DNA of 64,000 bases, taken from positions 1 to 64,000 of the forward strand of contig CAVOFR010000001.1 in the NCBI GenBank assembly GCA_963695075.1, read 5' to 3'. A program made the position numbers and the translations under genes. The first letter of the stretch is position 1; every line of letters starts with the position of its first letter. The DNA is from CAWCAL01 sp963695075. Lineage in GTDB: Bacteria; Actinomycetota; Acidimicrobiia; Acidimicrobiales; CAWCAL01. Shown piece by piece: positions 16,330 to 25,086 of the stretch. The notes under the pieces are model-generated. The model saw only the letters and a program-made list of their open reading frames with translations. It was not told the origin of the DNA and made no database searches.

Positions 16330-17060
16330 GCGAAGCGCCGAGGCGGGCGTTGGTGACCGGCGGGAGTAGCGGGATCGGGCTTGCCGTCGGGCGTGGCCTG
16401 GCCCGGCGTGGCTACGACGTCGTGCTCAATGCTCGGCGCGAAGGACCGCTCGCGGATGCCGCCGAACTCGTCGGCGCCCGATACGTCGCCGGTGATTGTG
16501 CGGTCGAGGAGGACGCCGCCGACGTGGTGTCCGGTGCCGGTCCGGTCGACCTGCTCGTCCACGCGGCCGGGATGATGGCCGGTACCTTCGTTCGGAAGGA
16601 GTCGGCCGCCACCTTCGATGCGGTCGTGGCCGCGAACCTCCGGTCCTCGTTCCTCGTGGCCAACGCCGTTCTCCAGACCATGCCAGAGGGGGGACGGATC
16701 ATCTTCCTGTCGTCCTCCTCGTCCCACCAGCCACAGCCCGGCAAGGCCGCGTACTCGGCCTCGAAGGCGGGCCTCAACGCGTTCGCGGCCGCCCTCGCCC
16801 GAGAGGTCGAACGGGACGGCATCGCCGTGCACACGGTGGTTCCCGGACCGGTGGCGACGCCGATGCTCGACGATGTCCATTTCCCGATGCACGCGCTCGA
16901 CGTCGAGCACGTCGCAGGAGCGGTGCTGTGGCTCGACACCCTCGATCCGTCGGTCGTGCTGCCCGAGCTGGAGCTGCGAGCGACGAGTGCCGGCCCGTTC
17001 GCCACCGAACCGTTCGTGCCCGATGCGGCTCGTGCTCTCGGCAGGGCCGAGGCGCCCTAG
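16326..17060 (+). CDS. SDR-family dehydrogenase
   Basis: A 244-residue classical SDR with ATG overlapping the preceding stop (ATGA). TGGSSGIG is near residue 11, the structural motif HAAG near residue 80, the catalytic Ser in FLSSSSSHQ near residue 128 and YSASK near residue 142. VVPGPVATPM follows, as in ketoreductases. The second strand ends in NARR, which favours NADP(H). Probably a beta-hydroxyacyl-CoA or ring-hydroxyl dehydrogenase acting after the co-transcribed FadE. A terminator-like hairpin follows. Confidence 0.85.
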   Translation: MSEAPRRALVTGGSSGIGLAVGRGLARRGYDVVLNARREGPLADAAELVGARYVAGDCAVEEDAADVVSGAGPVDLLVHAAGMMAGTFVRKESAATFDAVVAANLRSSFLVANAVLQTMPEGGRIIFLSSSSSHQPQPGKAAYSASKAGLNAFAAALAREVERDGIAVHTVVPGPVATPMLDDVHFPMHALDVEHVAGAVLWLDTLDPSVVLPELELRATSAGPFATEPFVPDAARALGRAEAP

Positions 17061-17111
17061 ACGATTGGTTCCATGGGGGTTTGGTCGTCGCGTCGCCTCG
17101 TCGAACCGGAC

Positions 17112-17134
17112 GTCGGTAGCCGTCGGCTACCGAC
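17112..17134. terminator. Bidirectional hairpin between convergent genes
   Basis: GTCGGTAGCC and GGCTACCGAC form a perfect 10-bp stem with a 3-base loop between the stop of the SDR (17060) and the stop of the minus-strand fadD (17137). No U-tract is present on either side, which is common in high-GC actinobacteria. Confidence 0.65.
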
Positions 17135-17136
17135 GC

Positions 17137-18840
17137 TCAGGGACCAGATTTCAGCGGGGGGTCCGCGGCGGCGGTGAGGTCCGTGGCGAGGGCACCGAGT
17201 GCTCGGCGGTCAGGCTTCTGACTGGTGAGGTAGGGGACGTCCCGCGCCTCGATGGCGAAGATGTGACGGGGGAGCTTGTAGGTCGACAGCTGGTGGCGGA
17301 GGGCGGCATGCAGCTCGTCGACGGACCGCTCGCCCACGATGAGCGCGATCACGTCCTGGCCGCGCTCGGCGTGGTCGACCCCGAAGACGAACGCTGCCGT
17401 CACGCCCTCGTGGGAAAGGAGCGCCTTCTCGACCTCGGCCGGGGCGACGTTGGCGCCCTTGGTCTTGATGAGGTCGGTCTGGCGCCCGGTGAAGAAGAAC
17501 CACCCGTCCCTGAACAGGCCGCGATCGCCGGTGTGGTACCAGCCGTCGTCGTCGAACACGTCAGCGCGTTCCTGCTTGTAGAGGCCGAGCATGGCGCTGT
17601 AGCCGCGGATCCAGACTTCTCCCTCCACCCCCTCGTCGACGTCGTTCCCCTCGGTGTCGACGACGCGGTGCGACACGCCGGGGACCTCGTGACCGAAGGT
17701 GCCTCGATACTGCTCGGTCGTACCGTGGAGATCTTCGTCCAGCGTCCAGAACGTGTGCGGGCCACCCGACTCCGACATGCCGAGCGAGGTGACGGCGAGG
17801 CCCGGGTCGGCCGGACGGTTCTCCGGAGCTCTGCCTTCGTAGAACGTCCCGAGGCGCAGCGACGACAGATCGGTCGTCGCGAAGGCGGGATGCCCGGTCA
17901 GGGTGGCGCCGATCGATGGCCACGCGCTCACGCACGACACCTCCTCGCGCTCGAGCAGCGCCAGGGCCTCGCCGGCATCCATCCTCGGTTGGGTGACGAA
18001 TGCGCCGCCCACGGCCAGCGCCCGGAGCAGCGTGAAGGCGAACCCGCCGACCCAGCACAGCGGCATCGGTGTCCAGATCCGGTCGGTGGGGCCGATGCCC
18101 GACATGGCGGCGAGGTTCCGGGCGTGGCGCAGCAGCGGGCCGTTGCCGTGGACGACACCCTTGGGTTCGCCGGTCGAGCCGGACGTGTAGGTGATCAGCA
18201 TCGGATCCGCCGGCGTGACGTCGTCTTCCATCGCGGCCACGATCCGGGCCACGTGCGGGTCGGGATCGGTCTCGAGCGTCGCGCCCAGGCCGTCGCTCGC
18301 CCAGGCGACATCGGCCTCGTCCCAGAGGAGGATGTGCCGGAGCTGGGGGAGCTCGGGCAGCAGGAGCGGCCCGGTCGGGTCCGACTCGTGCAGGCTCGGC
18401 GCGATCTCGAGCAGACGTTCCACGTAGTCGTGGGGGTCGAGCATCGGCGTCGCGATGAGGACCTGGACGTCGGCGTGGCGGAGCATCGTGGCGAGCTCCG
18501 GCGCCTTGTAGAAGGTGTTGACGGGCGTGGAGACCGCCCCGATCCGGGTGATGGCCGCCCAGGCGACCACCCAGCCGACGCCGTTGGGCAGCAGCGTGCC
18601 CACTCGCGATCCCTTCCCCACACCCAGGCTCACGAGGCGAGCCGCGAGCGCAGCCGACCGCCGGTCGAGCTCGGCGTAGCTCAGGCGCTCGTCGGGTGTT
18701 GCGACGGCCAGATTGTCCGGGTGGCCGGCGACGGCGTGACGGAGCAGGCCGCTGACGGTCGGGGGGTGGTCCGGGAGGACCTGGCGGTTCGAGCCGCTCC
18801 ACGCTGCGCCGGCGGCGGGTCCGGGTGCGACGGCGGCCAT
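17137..18840 (-). CDS. AMP-dependent acyl-CoA synthetase/ligase 1
   Basis: A 567-residue ANL-superfamily enzyme, ATG 18840. The phosphate-binding loop YTSGSTGEPKGVVHG is near residue 235, the adenine motif near LGMSESGG, and GWYHTGDRGLFRDGWFFFTG followed by KTKGANVAPAEVE marks the C-terminal hinge. A lysine expected near the C-terminus for adenylation is not obvious in the tail (SQKPDRRAL). It activates a carboxylate as acyl-AMP then acyl-CoA; the substrate is unknown. Operator site 2 ends ten bases upstream of the start, so repression by blocking initiation is likely. Confidence 0.85.
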   Translation of the reverse strand: MAAVAPGPAAGAAWSGSNRQVLPDHPPTVSGLLRHAVAGHPDNLAVATPDERLSYAELDRRSAALAARLVSLGVGKGSRVGTLLPNGVGWVVAWAAITRIGAVSTPVNTFYKAPELATMLRHADVQVLIATPMLDPHDYVERLLEIAPSLHESDPTGPLLLPELPQLRHILLWDEADVAWASDGLGATLETDPDPHVARIVAAMEDDVTPADPMLITYTSGSTGEPKGVVHGNGPLLRHARNLAAMSGIGPTDRIWTPMPLCWVGGFAFTLLRALAVGGAFVTQPRMDAGEALALLEREEVSCVSAWPSIGATLTGHPAFATTDLSSLRLGTFYEGRAPENRPADPGLAVTSLGMSESGGPHTFWTLDEDLHGTTEQYRGTFGHEVPGVSHRVVDTEGNDVDEGVEGEVWIRGYSAMLGLYKQERADVFDDDGWYHTGDRGLFRDGWFFFTGRQTDLIKTKGANVAPAEVEKALLSHEGVTAAFVFGVDHAERGQDVIALIVGERSVDELHAALRHQLSTYKLPRHIFAIEARDVPYLTSQKPDRRALGALATDLTAAADPPLKSGP

Positions 18841-18850
18841 CGGGGAAATA

Positions 18851-18864
18851 TAACAGCTACGTCA
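18851..18864. promoter_or_regulatory. TAACR-N4-YGTCA operator, site 2
   Basis: TAACAGCTACGTCA lies between the divergent fadD (start 18840) and SDR (start 18885) genes, within about 20 bases of both start codons. Confidence 0.65.
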
Positions 18865-18884
18865 GGTATGGTACGTTGCGATCC

Positions 18885-19676
18885 GTGGACCTGGGGATGG
18901 CCGACCGCATCGCCGTCGTCACCGGCGCCGGTCGGGGGATCGGTCGCCAGGTGACGATCGGCCTCCTGGCCGAGGGGTGCAGCGTCGTCGCGTGTGCCCG
19001 GACGCAGTCGGATCTCGACTCGCTGCGTGCGCACGAGACCGATGCTGGCTCGGTGTTCGCGATGCCCGTCGACGTCGCGGAGGACGGCGCCGCCGAGCGC
19101 ATCGTCGCGCGGACACTCGACCGCTTCGGGCGCCTCGACGTGCTGGTGAACAACGCCGGCGGACCGACCCCGGCCCGACTCGACCGGATGACCGGTGCGG
19201 AGTGGCGCGCCGGGTTCGAAACCGACTTCTTCGCCGCGGCCGAGCTCTCCGTGGCCGCCGTCGAGCCCATGCGGGCCGCCGGATGGGGTCGCATCGTCAA
19301 CGTCGCCTCCACCTACGGTCGCGAGCCCGACCCGGCCTACGCGGCCTACGGCGCGGCCAAGGCCGCGCTGATCAACCTGACGAAGAGCTTCGCTCGGGCC
19401 TATGCCGCCGAGGGCGTCCACACCAACTGCGTCGTGCCCGGGGTGACGCTCACCGACGGGGTCGAGACCGCCGCCGCGGCCGCAGCGGAGAGGACCGGCT
19501 CGACGAGTGAGGCGGTGCTCGAAGCGACGATGGCCAGGGATCCGGTCGCGGCGGGACGATTCGGACGTCCCGAGGAGATCGCCGCTGCGATCTGCTTCCT
19601 CGCGTCGGATCGGGCGAGCTGGATCAGCGGGGCCTGTCTGGCCGTCGACGGCAGCACCCTCCGCGTCGCCCCGTGA
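18885..19676 (+). CDS. SDR-family dehydrogenase
   Basis: A 263-residue classical SDR. GTG 18885 is preferred because the product then reads VDLGMADRIAVVTGAGRGIG, the usual family N-terminus; ATG 18897 is the alternative. NNAGG lies near residue 90, Ser in NVASTYGREP near residue 145, YAAYGAAKAALINL near residue 158. The insert after the substrate loop (AAAAAERTGSTSEAV) suggests a bulky substrate. It is divergent from fadD 1 and shares operator site 2. It ends 5 bp from the convergent fadD 2. Confidence 0.85.
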   Translation: MDLGMADRIAVVTGAGRGIGRQVTIGLLAEGCSVVACARTQSDLDSLRAHETDAGSVFAMPVDVAEDGAAERIVARTLDRFGRLDVLVNNAGGPTPARLDRMTGAEWRAGFETDFFAAAELSVAAVEPMRAAGWGRIVNVASTYGREPDPAYAAYGAAKAALINLTKSFARAYAAEGVHTNCVVPGVTLTDGVETAAAAAAERTGSTSEAVLEATMARDPVAAGRFGRPEEIAAAICFLASDRASWISGACLAVDGSTLRVAP

Positions 19677-19681
19677 CCGTC

Positions 19682-21226
19682 TCAGGAGTTCGGCGAGACG
19701 ATCGACGCGATCATGGGCCGGTCGATCTTGCCCATCGCGTTCCGAGGGAGGCTGTCCACGATGACGATCCGCTCGGGGACCTTGTACCCCGCGAGCTGCG
19801 TGGTGCAGTGGTCGATCATCTCGTCGGCGCCGATCGTCGATCCGGCATCGAGCTCGACCGCGGCCACCACCCGTTCGCCCAACCGTTCATCGGCGACTCC
19901 GGCGACCGCGCTTGCGGCCACGCCGTCGATGGCGTCGAGCACCCGTTCGACCTCGGCCGGATAGACGTTCGCTCCGCCGCGGACGATGACCAGGTTCTTG
20001 CGGTCCCGGATGTGCAGCCAGCCGTCGTCGTCGATCATCCCGACGTCGCCGGTGCGGACCAGGCCACCGGCGAAGGTGTCCTCGCTCGCCTGGGCCCGGT
20101 TCCAGTAGCCCAGCGGCGGTCGGTACAGGCCGGCGAATCCACCATCGGTGGCCGGGGCGAGACAGATCTCGCCCACCGAGCCGGTGGGCACCGGACCGCC
20201 GTCGGTCGTGATACGGACGGTGAGGTGGGGAAGGACCCGACCGCTGGCCCCGGCGACGTGCGTACCGTCCGGGGGATCGATGCTCACCACGGTCGGCGCC
20301 TCGGACAGGCCGTAGGTTCCGATGATCGGCAGACCGAACTTCTCGGCGAACCGCACCCGGAGCGCTTCGGGCAGATCGGCTCCCCCGGACCAGACCTCGC
20401 GCAGGCTGCGCAGCGCCGCCGGCGCGATCGAGTCGCTGTGGGCGAGGGTGTGGAGGACCGGTGGGGGGCCGTTCCAGACCGTGGTCTGCTCCCGTTCGAT
20501 CCAATCGGCGACGCCCTCGGCGTACATCCGATCCATGATCACCGTCGTGCCGCCCGCCTGGGCGACGAGCAAGGTGGTCAGGACCATCATGTTGAGGATC
20601 GTCAGCGGCAGACAATCGCCCTTTCGCAGCGAGGCGTCGTAGCCGCGGTCGTCGACGAGGACGGCGCCGGGCAGCAGCAGGTTGTGCTGGGAATGGATCG
20701 CTCCCTTCGGGCGACCGGTCGTACCGCTCGTGTAGGCGAGTGCGGCCGGGGCGAACGGGTCGACGTCCGGCAGGTCCCGGCGTGCGGCCGCAGCGTCGAC
20801 CGTGGTGCGCCATCGGGTCTCGGTGACCACGGTGTGCAGCGCACCGAGGTCGCGTCGATGGTGATCGAGCGCCGACACGGTCGCGTCGTCGCCCAGCAGG
20901 ACCGAGGCTTCGGAATCTCCCAACAGGAATGCCTGCTCGGGCGGTGCGAGCGCCTGGTTGATGCCGACCCACACGGCACCGAGCCGCATGGCGCCGTGGA
21001 ACGCGGCGATGATGTCCACTTCGTTGGGCAGGATGGCGGCCACCCGGTCGCCGGCCGTGACTCCCAGGTCGGAGAGGGCACCCGCGGCGCGGGCGCACTC
21101 GTCCTCGAGCTCCCGGTAGGTCCAACGCCCGCGTCTCGTCACGAGCGCCGGCCGGTCCGGATCGTCGCGGAGCGGACGATCGAACACGGTCGCGATCCGC
21201 TCCGGCATTTCGAACGCTTGCGTCAT
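19682..21226 (-). CDS. AMP-dependent acyl-CoA synthetase/ligase 2
   Basis: A 514-residue ANL enzyme starting at ATG 21226 (MTQAFEMPERIATVFDRPL). The phosphate-binding loop AYTSGTTGRPKGAIHSQHN is near residue 165, YGLSEAPTV near residue 300, and the C-terminal lysine motif PRNAMGKIDRP near residue 500, so a complete adenylate-forming active site. It is divergent from the FadE pair at 21309-23431. No TAACR-N4-YGTCA site was found in that 82-bp gap. Confidence 0.85.
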   Translation of the reverse strand: MTQAFEMPERIATVFDRPLRDDPDRPALVTRRGRWTYRELEDECARAAGALSDLGVTAGDRVAAILPNEVDIIAAFHGAMRLGAVWVGINQALAPPEQAFLLGDSEASVLLGDDATVSALDHHRRDLGALHTVVTETRWRTTVDAAAARRDLPDVDPFAPAALAYTSGTTGRPKGAIHSQHNLLLPGAVLVDDRGYDASLRKGDCLPLTILNMMVLTTLLVAQAGGTTVIMDRMYAEGVADWIEREQTTVWNGPPPVLHTLAHSDSIAPAALRSLREVWSGGADLPEALRVRFAEKFGLPIIGTYGLSEAPTVVSIDPPDGTHVAGASGRVLPHLTVRITTDGGPVPTGSVGEICLAPATDGGFAGLYRPPLGYWNRAQASEDTFAGGLVRTGDVGMIDDDGWLHIRDRKNLVIVRGGANVYPAEVERVLDAIDGVAASAVAGVADERLGERVVAAVELDAGSTIGADEMIDHCTTQLAGYKVPERIVIVDSLPRNAMGKIDRPMIASIVSPNS

Positions 21227-21308
21227 GTCCGTATGATCCTCCACGGAGGGCCGGGCTCGCACGTGGGACGGCGGGTCACCGCCACACGACGAGGGGGAGG
21301 AGTGCTCG

Positions 21309-22475
21309 ATGGACTATGACCTCGGGGCACCCGCCGACGAGCTCCGTGCCCGCCTCCGTCGCCTCATCGCCGACGAGATCCCTGCAGGGTGGCTCGGCGC
21401 GTTCTCCGACGATCCGGCCGATCTCGAACGGGCGCAGGCCTTCTGTCGCACGCTCGCGGCCGAGGACCTGCTCACCCTCTCCTGGCCCGAGGAGTTCGGC
21501 GGTGCCGGCGGCTCGGTCTGGGACCAGACCGTCGTGCGCGAGGAGATGTGGGCCCACCACGAGCCCCGCGGCGCGCAGTACATGGGTCTCAACTGGGTCG
21601 GTCCGGCGATCATGACCTACGGGACCGCGGAGCAGAAGGAACGGTTCCTTCCGCCCATCGCCCGCGGTGAGGTCATCTGGTGTCAGGGCTTCAGCGAGCC
21701 CGACGCGGGATCCGACCTGGCGTCGCTCGTCACCCGCGCCGACGCGATCGCTCCCGACGAGCCCGGATCCGGATATCGGATCAATGGGCAGAAGATCTGG
21801 ACGTCGTACGCCGAGATGGCGGAGTGGTGCGTCCTCGCCGCTCGGGTCGGTCCGAAGGGGCCGCGCAAGCACGAGGGAATCACCATGTTCCTCGTCCCGA
21901 TGGACCGTGCCGGGGTCACCGTGCAGCCCATCCGTTCCATGCTCGGTCGGCACCACCTCAACGAGGTGTTCTTCGACGACGTCGAGGTCGGACCGCACGA
22001 GGTGCTGGGCGAGGTCGGTGACGGGTGGGCGGTGATCCGTCGTGCCCTGGCCCACGAGCGGGTCGGCATCGCTCGCTACGCCCGCTGCGAGCGTCTCCTC
22101 TCGCTGGTCGCCGAAGCGGTCGGCGGCATCGGCGCTCTTCCGCCTTCCCTGCGGGTCGCCTGGGCGAGAGCGCTGGTCCAGGTGCGAGGAGCCCGCCTGC
22201 TCGCGTATCGCACCGTCGAGGAACAGGAGCGTGGCGACCCCCGGGACGAGACCGCGAGCGCAGCACGACTCGCCATCGTGCAGTGCGACCAGGCGATCGC
22301 CGAGCTGCTGTTCCAGGTCCTCGAGGAGCGGAGCCTCGAGGCGGGTCCGAGCGCCCCACTGGCCGGCGCGGTCGAGGACCACTGGCGGTACGCACAGGCG
22401 GCGACGGTCGCGTCGGGCACCGTCGAGGTTCAGCGCATCATCGTCTCGCGCGCCCTGATCGGAGCAAGGACGTGA
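21309..22475 (+). CDS. Acyl-CoA dehydrogenase, FadE alpha-type subunit
   Basis: A 388-residue enzyme with ATG 21309 behind GAGGAG. WCQGFSEPDAGSDLASL near residue 125 and INGQKIWTSYAEMAEW near residue 160 are the FAD and substrate signatures; the C-terminus reads TVASGTVEVQRIIVSRAL, where the classical YEGT catalytic Glu is replaced. Such subunits normally form a heterotetramer with a neighbouring FadE, and the next gene overlaps by 4 bp and encodes another FadE-like chain. Expected reaction: alpha,beta-desaturation of an acyl-CoA with electrons to ETF. Confidence 0.85.
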   Translation: MDYDLGAPADELRARLRRLIADEIPAGWLGAFSDDPADLERAQAFCRTLAAEDLLTLSWPEEFGGAGGSVWDQTVVREEMWAHHEPRGAQYMGLNWVGPAIMTYGTAEQKERFLPPIARGEVIWCQGFSEPDAGSDLASLVTRADAIAPDEPGSGYRINGQKIWTSYAEMAEWCVLAARVGPKGPRKHEGITMFLVPMDRAGVTVQPIRSMLGRHHLNEVFFDDVEVGPHEVLGEVGDGWAVIRRALAHERVGIARYARCERLLSLVAEAVGGIGALPPSLRVAWARALVQVRGARLLAYRTVEEQERGDPRDETASAARLAIVQCDQAIAELLFQVLEERSLEAGPSAPLAGAVEDHWRYAQAATVASGTVEVQRIIVSRALIGART

Positions 22476-23431
22476 AACCGCACCTGCGCGACGACGCGCT
22501 GGTGTTCGGCGAGGTCGCGGCTCGTGCCTTCACGTCGGCCGGCGGCGTGGAGCTGGCCCGGCGGGCGGAGCTCGATTCCTCGCTGCGCACGACCGAGGTC
22601 GCACCGCTCCTCCGACAACTCGGTGCCGACGAGCTCGACGCTCGTGACGATCTCGGTTCGGCGGAGGCCGCAGCCGCCCTCTGTCGCGAGGCGGGTCGGG
22701 TGGTGTTGCCCTACCCGGTCGTCCCCCTCGTTCTCGATCACCTCACCCTCCGCCCCCGACGCTCGGAGCGTCGATTCGTGCCGCTCGCGTCATCGAGCAC
22801 GCCGGTCGACCACGGGGACGTCTTCGACGAATGGCGCATGACCACGCTCGACGGTGACGCGGTCCGGGGTTCGCCGGACGGCACGAGGCTCGCGACCCGG
22901 CTCGGGCCGTTCGTCGCCGGCGTCGCAGGCGGCGAGGCGACGCCGGCGAACCGCGCCGAGATCGCGCTGCACCTCACGCTCACCGGCTTCGTTGTCGCCG
23001 GTGGTCTGACGGCCGCGCTCGATCTCGCCACCGGCCACGTCGTCGAGCGCGTGCAGTTCGACAAGCCCCTGTCGGCGTTCCAGGCCGTCCAGTTCCAGCT
23101 CGCCGATGCGCACGTCGCCGTCGCCACGGTCGACGAGCTCGTCCAGTTCGCGCTGTGGCGCTGTCACGTCGCGCCGGACGAGGCCATCGTCGATGCGCTC
23201 GCCGCCCGACTGGCCGCCCTCGATTCGGCCCGAACGGTCATGCGGATCGCCCAACAACTCCATGGCGCATCGGGCATGTGCGACGAGTACGACGTGTCGG
23301 TGATCGCCCGCCACCTCCAGCCGGCTCTGCGCATGCCGTTCGGTGCTGACGCGACGGCCGACGCGATGGCCGAAGCGGTCGGTGTCCACGGCTTCGCCGG
23401 GCTGTTCGAACACGGCGGCGCACCGGCGTGA
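22472..23431 (+). CDS. Acyl-CoA dehydrogenase-like, FadE beta-type subunit
   Basis: A 319-residue protein, GTG 22472 overlapping the previous stop (GTGA). It keeps the C-terminal helical domain of acyl-CoA dehydrogenases (VVERVQFDKPLSAFQAVQFQLADAH is the FAD-contact region, then QQLHGASGMCDEYDVSVI) but has a reduced middle beta domain, so it is shorter than the usual 370-390. This fits a partner chain of a FadE heteromer with the gene at 21309. Its stop overlaps the next gene by 4 bp, so these three genes form one translationally coupled operon. Confidence 0.8.
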   Translation: MKPHLRDDALVFGEVAARAFTSAGGVELARRAELDSSLRTTEVAPLLRQLGADELDARDDLGSAEAAAALCREAGRVVLPYPVVPLVLDHLTLRPRRSERRFVPLASSSTPVDHGDVFDEWRMTTLDGDAVRGSPDGTRLATRLGPFVAGVAGGEATPANRAEIALHLTLTGFVVAGGLTAALDLATGHVVERVQFDKPLSAFQAVQFQLADAHVAVATVDELVQFALWRCHVAPDEAIVDALAARLAALDSARTVMRIAQQLHGASGMCDEYDVSVIARHLQPALRMPFGADATADAMAEAVGVHGFAGLFEHGGAPA

Positions 23432-25077
23432 CCACGTTCGCGGGTCCCCCGCTCGACACGGTCGAGGGCGTCGGCTCCCTCACGCTCGGCAGCTTCCTGC
23501 TCGAGGTGTGCGGAGCCCATGCAGATCGGGAAGCGCTGGTCTTCGACGACCCGCTGCGCGACGGTGAGACGGTCCGTTGGAGCTACGCCGACCTCGAGCG
23601 CGAGGCCCGGGCGATCGCAGCCGCACTCGTGGCTCGTGGTGTGGGCCACTCGGCCAGGGTGGGCATCGTGATGGGCAACCGGCCGGAGGCGATCGCCGCG
23701 ATCTTCGGCACGGCCCTCGCGGGCGGCGTCGCGGTGCCGTTGTCGACTTTCTCGACGGCCGCCGAGCTCCGGGACCTGCTGGCGCGTGCTGCCGTCGCCG
23801 GTGTGCTGACCCAGTCGCAGCTGCTCGGCAGTGTGCTCGGCGAGGACCTCGCGAGCATGGTCACCGACGAGGAACTGCCCTACCTCCGATGGTCGGCTGC
23901 GGTCGGTGCGGCGAGCTGGGACGCCTTTCTCGACGACGGCGCCGTTCACCGCGCCACGGTCGATGACCGCGCCGGTACGATCACGCCCGGCGACCCCGGC
24001 CTCATCCTCTTCAGCTCGGGGACCACCAGCGCGCCGAAGGGGATGCTCCATCTCCACCGTGCGCCCACGCTGCAGTTCTGGCTCCATGCCGACATCTTCC
24101 GTCGCACCGCCGATGCGAGGGTGTGGGCTCCGCTGCCGTTGTTCTGGACCGCCGGCCTGACCACGGCGCTCGGGCCGACCCTCGCCGCCGGCGGCTGCGT
24201 GGTCCTCCAGGAGACGTTCGATGCCGGCGATGCCCTGCGGCTGCTGGAACGGGAGCGGGTGACCGAGCCCTACACGTTGCCTCACCAGGCCGCTGCCCTC
24301 GCCGAGCATCCCGATTGGGCATCGGCCGACCTCTCGTCGCTCAGGGAGGTGTACGGCAAGTCGGTCTTCACCCGTCACCCGACCGTGCGTGGTGACACGA
24401 CGTGGACCATGCCCATCGCCTACGGGATGTCCGAGACCTGTGCCAGCGTGGTCAGCCACCGTTGGGACACGCCTCGCGAGGTCATGAAGGCGAGTACCGG
24501 ACGTCTCCTGCCCGGAGTCCGGATGCGCGTCGTCGAGCCGGACACCGGCGAGCCACTCGGCCCCGGCCAGGACGGAGAGCTCGCCGTGGCCGGTCCCACG
24601 ATGATGGATCGGTACGTCGGCTCGACCCGCGAGGAGACCTTCGACGCCGATGGGTTCCTTCGCACCGGCGATGTCGGCTACGTCGACTCCGACGGCGAGG
24701 TCCACTGGACCGGGCGCCGGACCGAGATGATCAAGACGGCCGGCGCGAACGTCTCGCCGGCGGAGTTGGAGTTCGCGCTCCGCGCGTGCCCGTCGGTCCG
24801 GCGGGCCAAGGTCGTCGGCCTTCCCGACGAACGACTCGGCGAAGTGGTCACGCTGTGCGTCGAGCTCCTCGACGGGGCCGATGCGACCGAAGGCGAACTC
24901 CGGACGTTTCTCGCCCACCGGGTCGCCAGGTACAAGGTTCCGCGCCACGTCCTGTTCTTCGCGTCCGGTGAGCTGCCGACGACCGGCAGCGACGCCAAGA
25001 TCAGAGACGACGAGCTGATCGCGATCGCCGCCGATCGGCTCGCCTCGACCACCCAGACCCCGCCGTCCAACCCATGA
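23428..25077 (+). CDS. AMP-dependent acyl-CoA synthetase/ligase 3
   Basis: A 549-residue ANL enzyme, GTG 23428 overlapping the previous gene. ILFSSGTTSAPKGMLHLHR is the phosphate-binding loop near residue 195, AYGMSETCAS near residue 335, and DGFLRTGDVGYVDSDG near residue 410. The C-terminal lysine is in TTGSDAKIRDD. The C-terminal domain QAGE-type lysine context is less typical, but the fold is complete. It probably activates the acid then desaturated by the co-encoded FadE pair. Confidence 0.85.
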   Translation: MTTFAGPPLDTVEGVGSLTLGSFLLEVCGAHADREALVFDDPLRDGETVRWSYADLEREARAIAAALVARGVGHSARVGIVMGNRPEAIAAIFGTALAGGVAVPLSTFSTAAELRDLLARAAVAGVLTQSQLLGSVLGEDLASMVTDEELPYLRWSAAVGAASWDAFLDDGAVHRATVDDRAGTITPGDPGLILFSSGTTSAPKGMLHLHRAPTLQFWLHADIFRRTADARVWAPLPLFWTAGLTTALGPTLAAGGCVVLQETFDAGDALRLLERERVTEPYTLPHQAAALAEHPDWASADLSSLREVYGKSVFTRHPTVRGDTTWTMPIAYGMSETCASVVSHRWDTPREVMKASTGRLLPGVRMRVVEPDTGEPLGPGQDGELAVAGPTMMDRYVGSTREETFDADGFLRTGDVGYVDSDGEVHWTGRRTEMIKTAGANVSPAELEFALRACPSVRRAKVVGLPDERLGEVVTLCVELLDGADATEGELRTFLAHRVARYKVPRHVLFFASGELPTTGSDAKIRDDELIAIAADRLASTTQTPPSNP

Positions 25078-25086
25078 GGAACCCCG

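Noticed and set aside
16618..18954. A plus-strand open frame of 778 codons
   Set aside because: It is antisense to the acyl-CoA synthetase at 17137-18840 and out of frame with the SDR; its translation shows no domains.
20322..20642. Small plus-strand frames inside the synthetase at 19682-21226
   Set aside because: Shadows of a well-supported gene on the other strand.
21227..21308. An eighth TAACR-N4-YGTCA site between the divergent fadD and FadE genes
   Set aside because: I searched this gap by eye; the nearest sequence, TCATGTCCGTATGA, lacks both half-sites.
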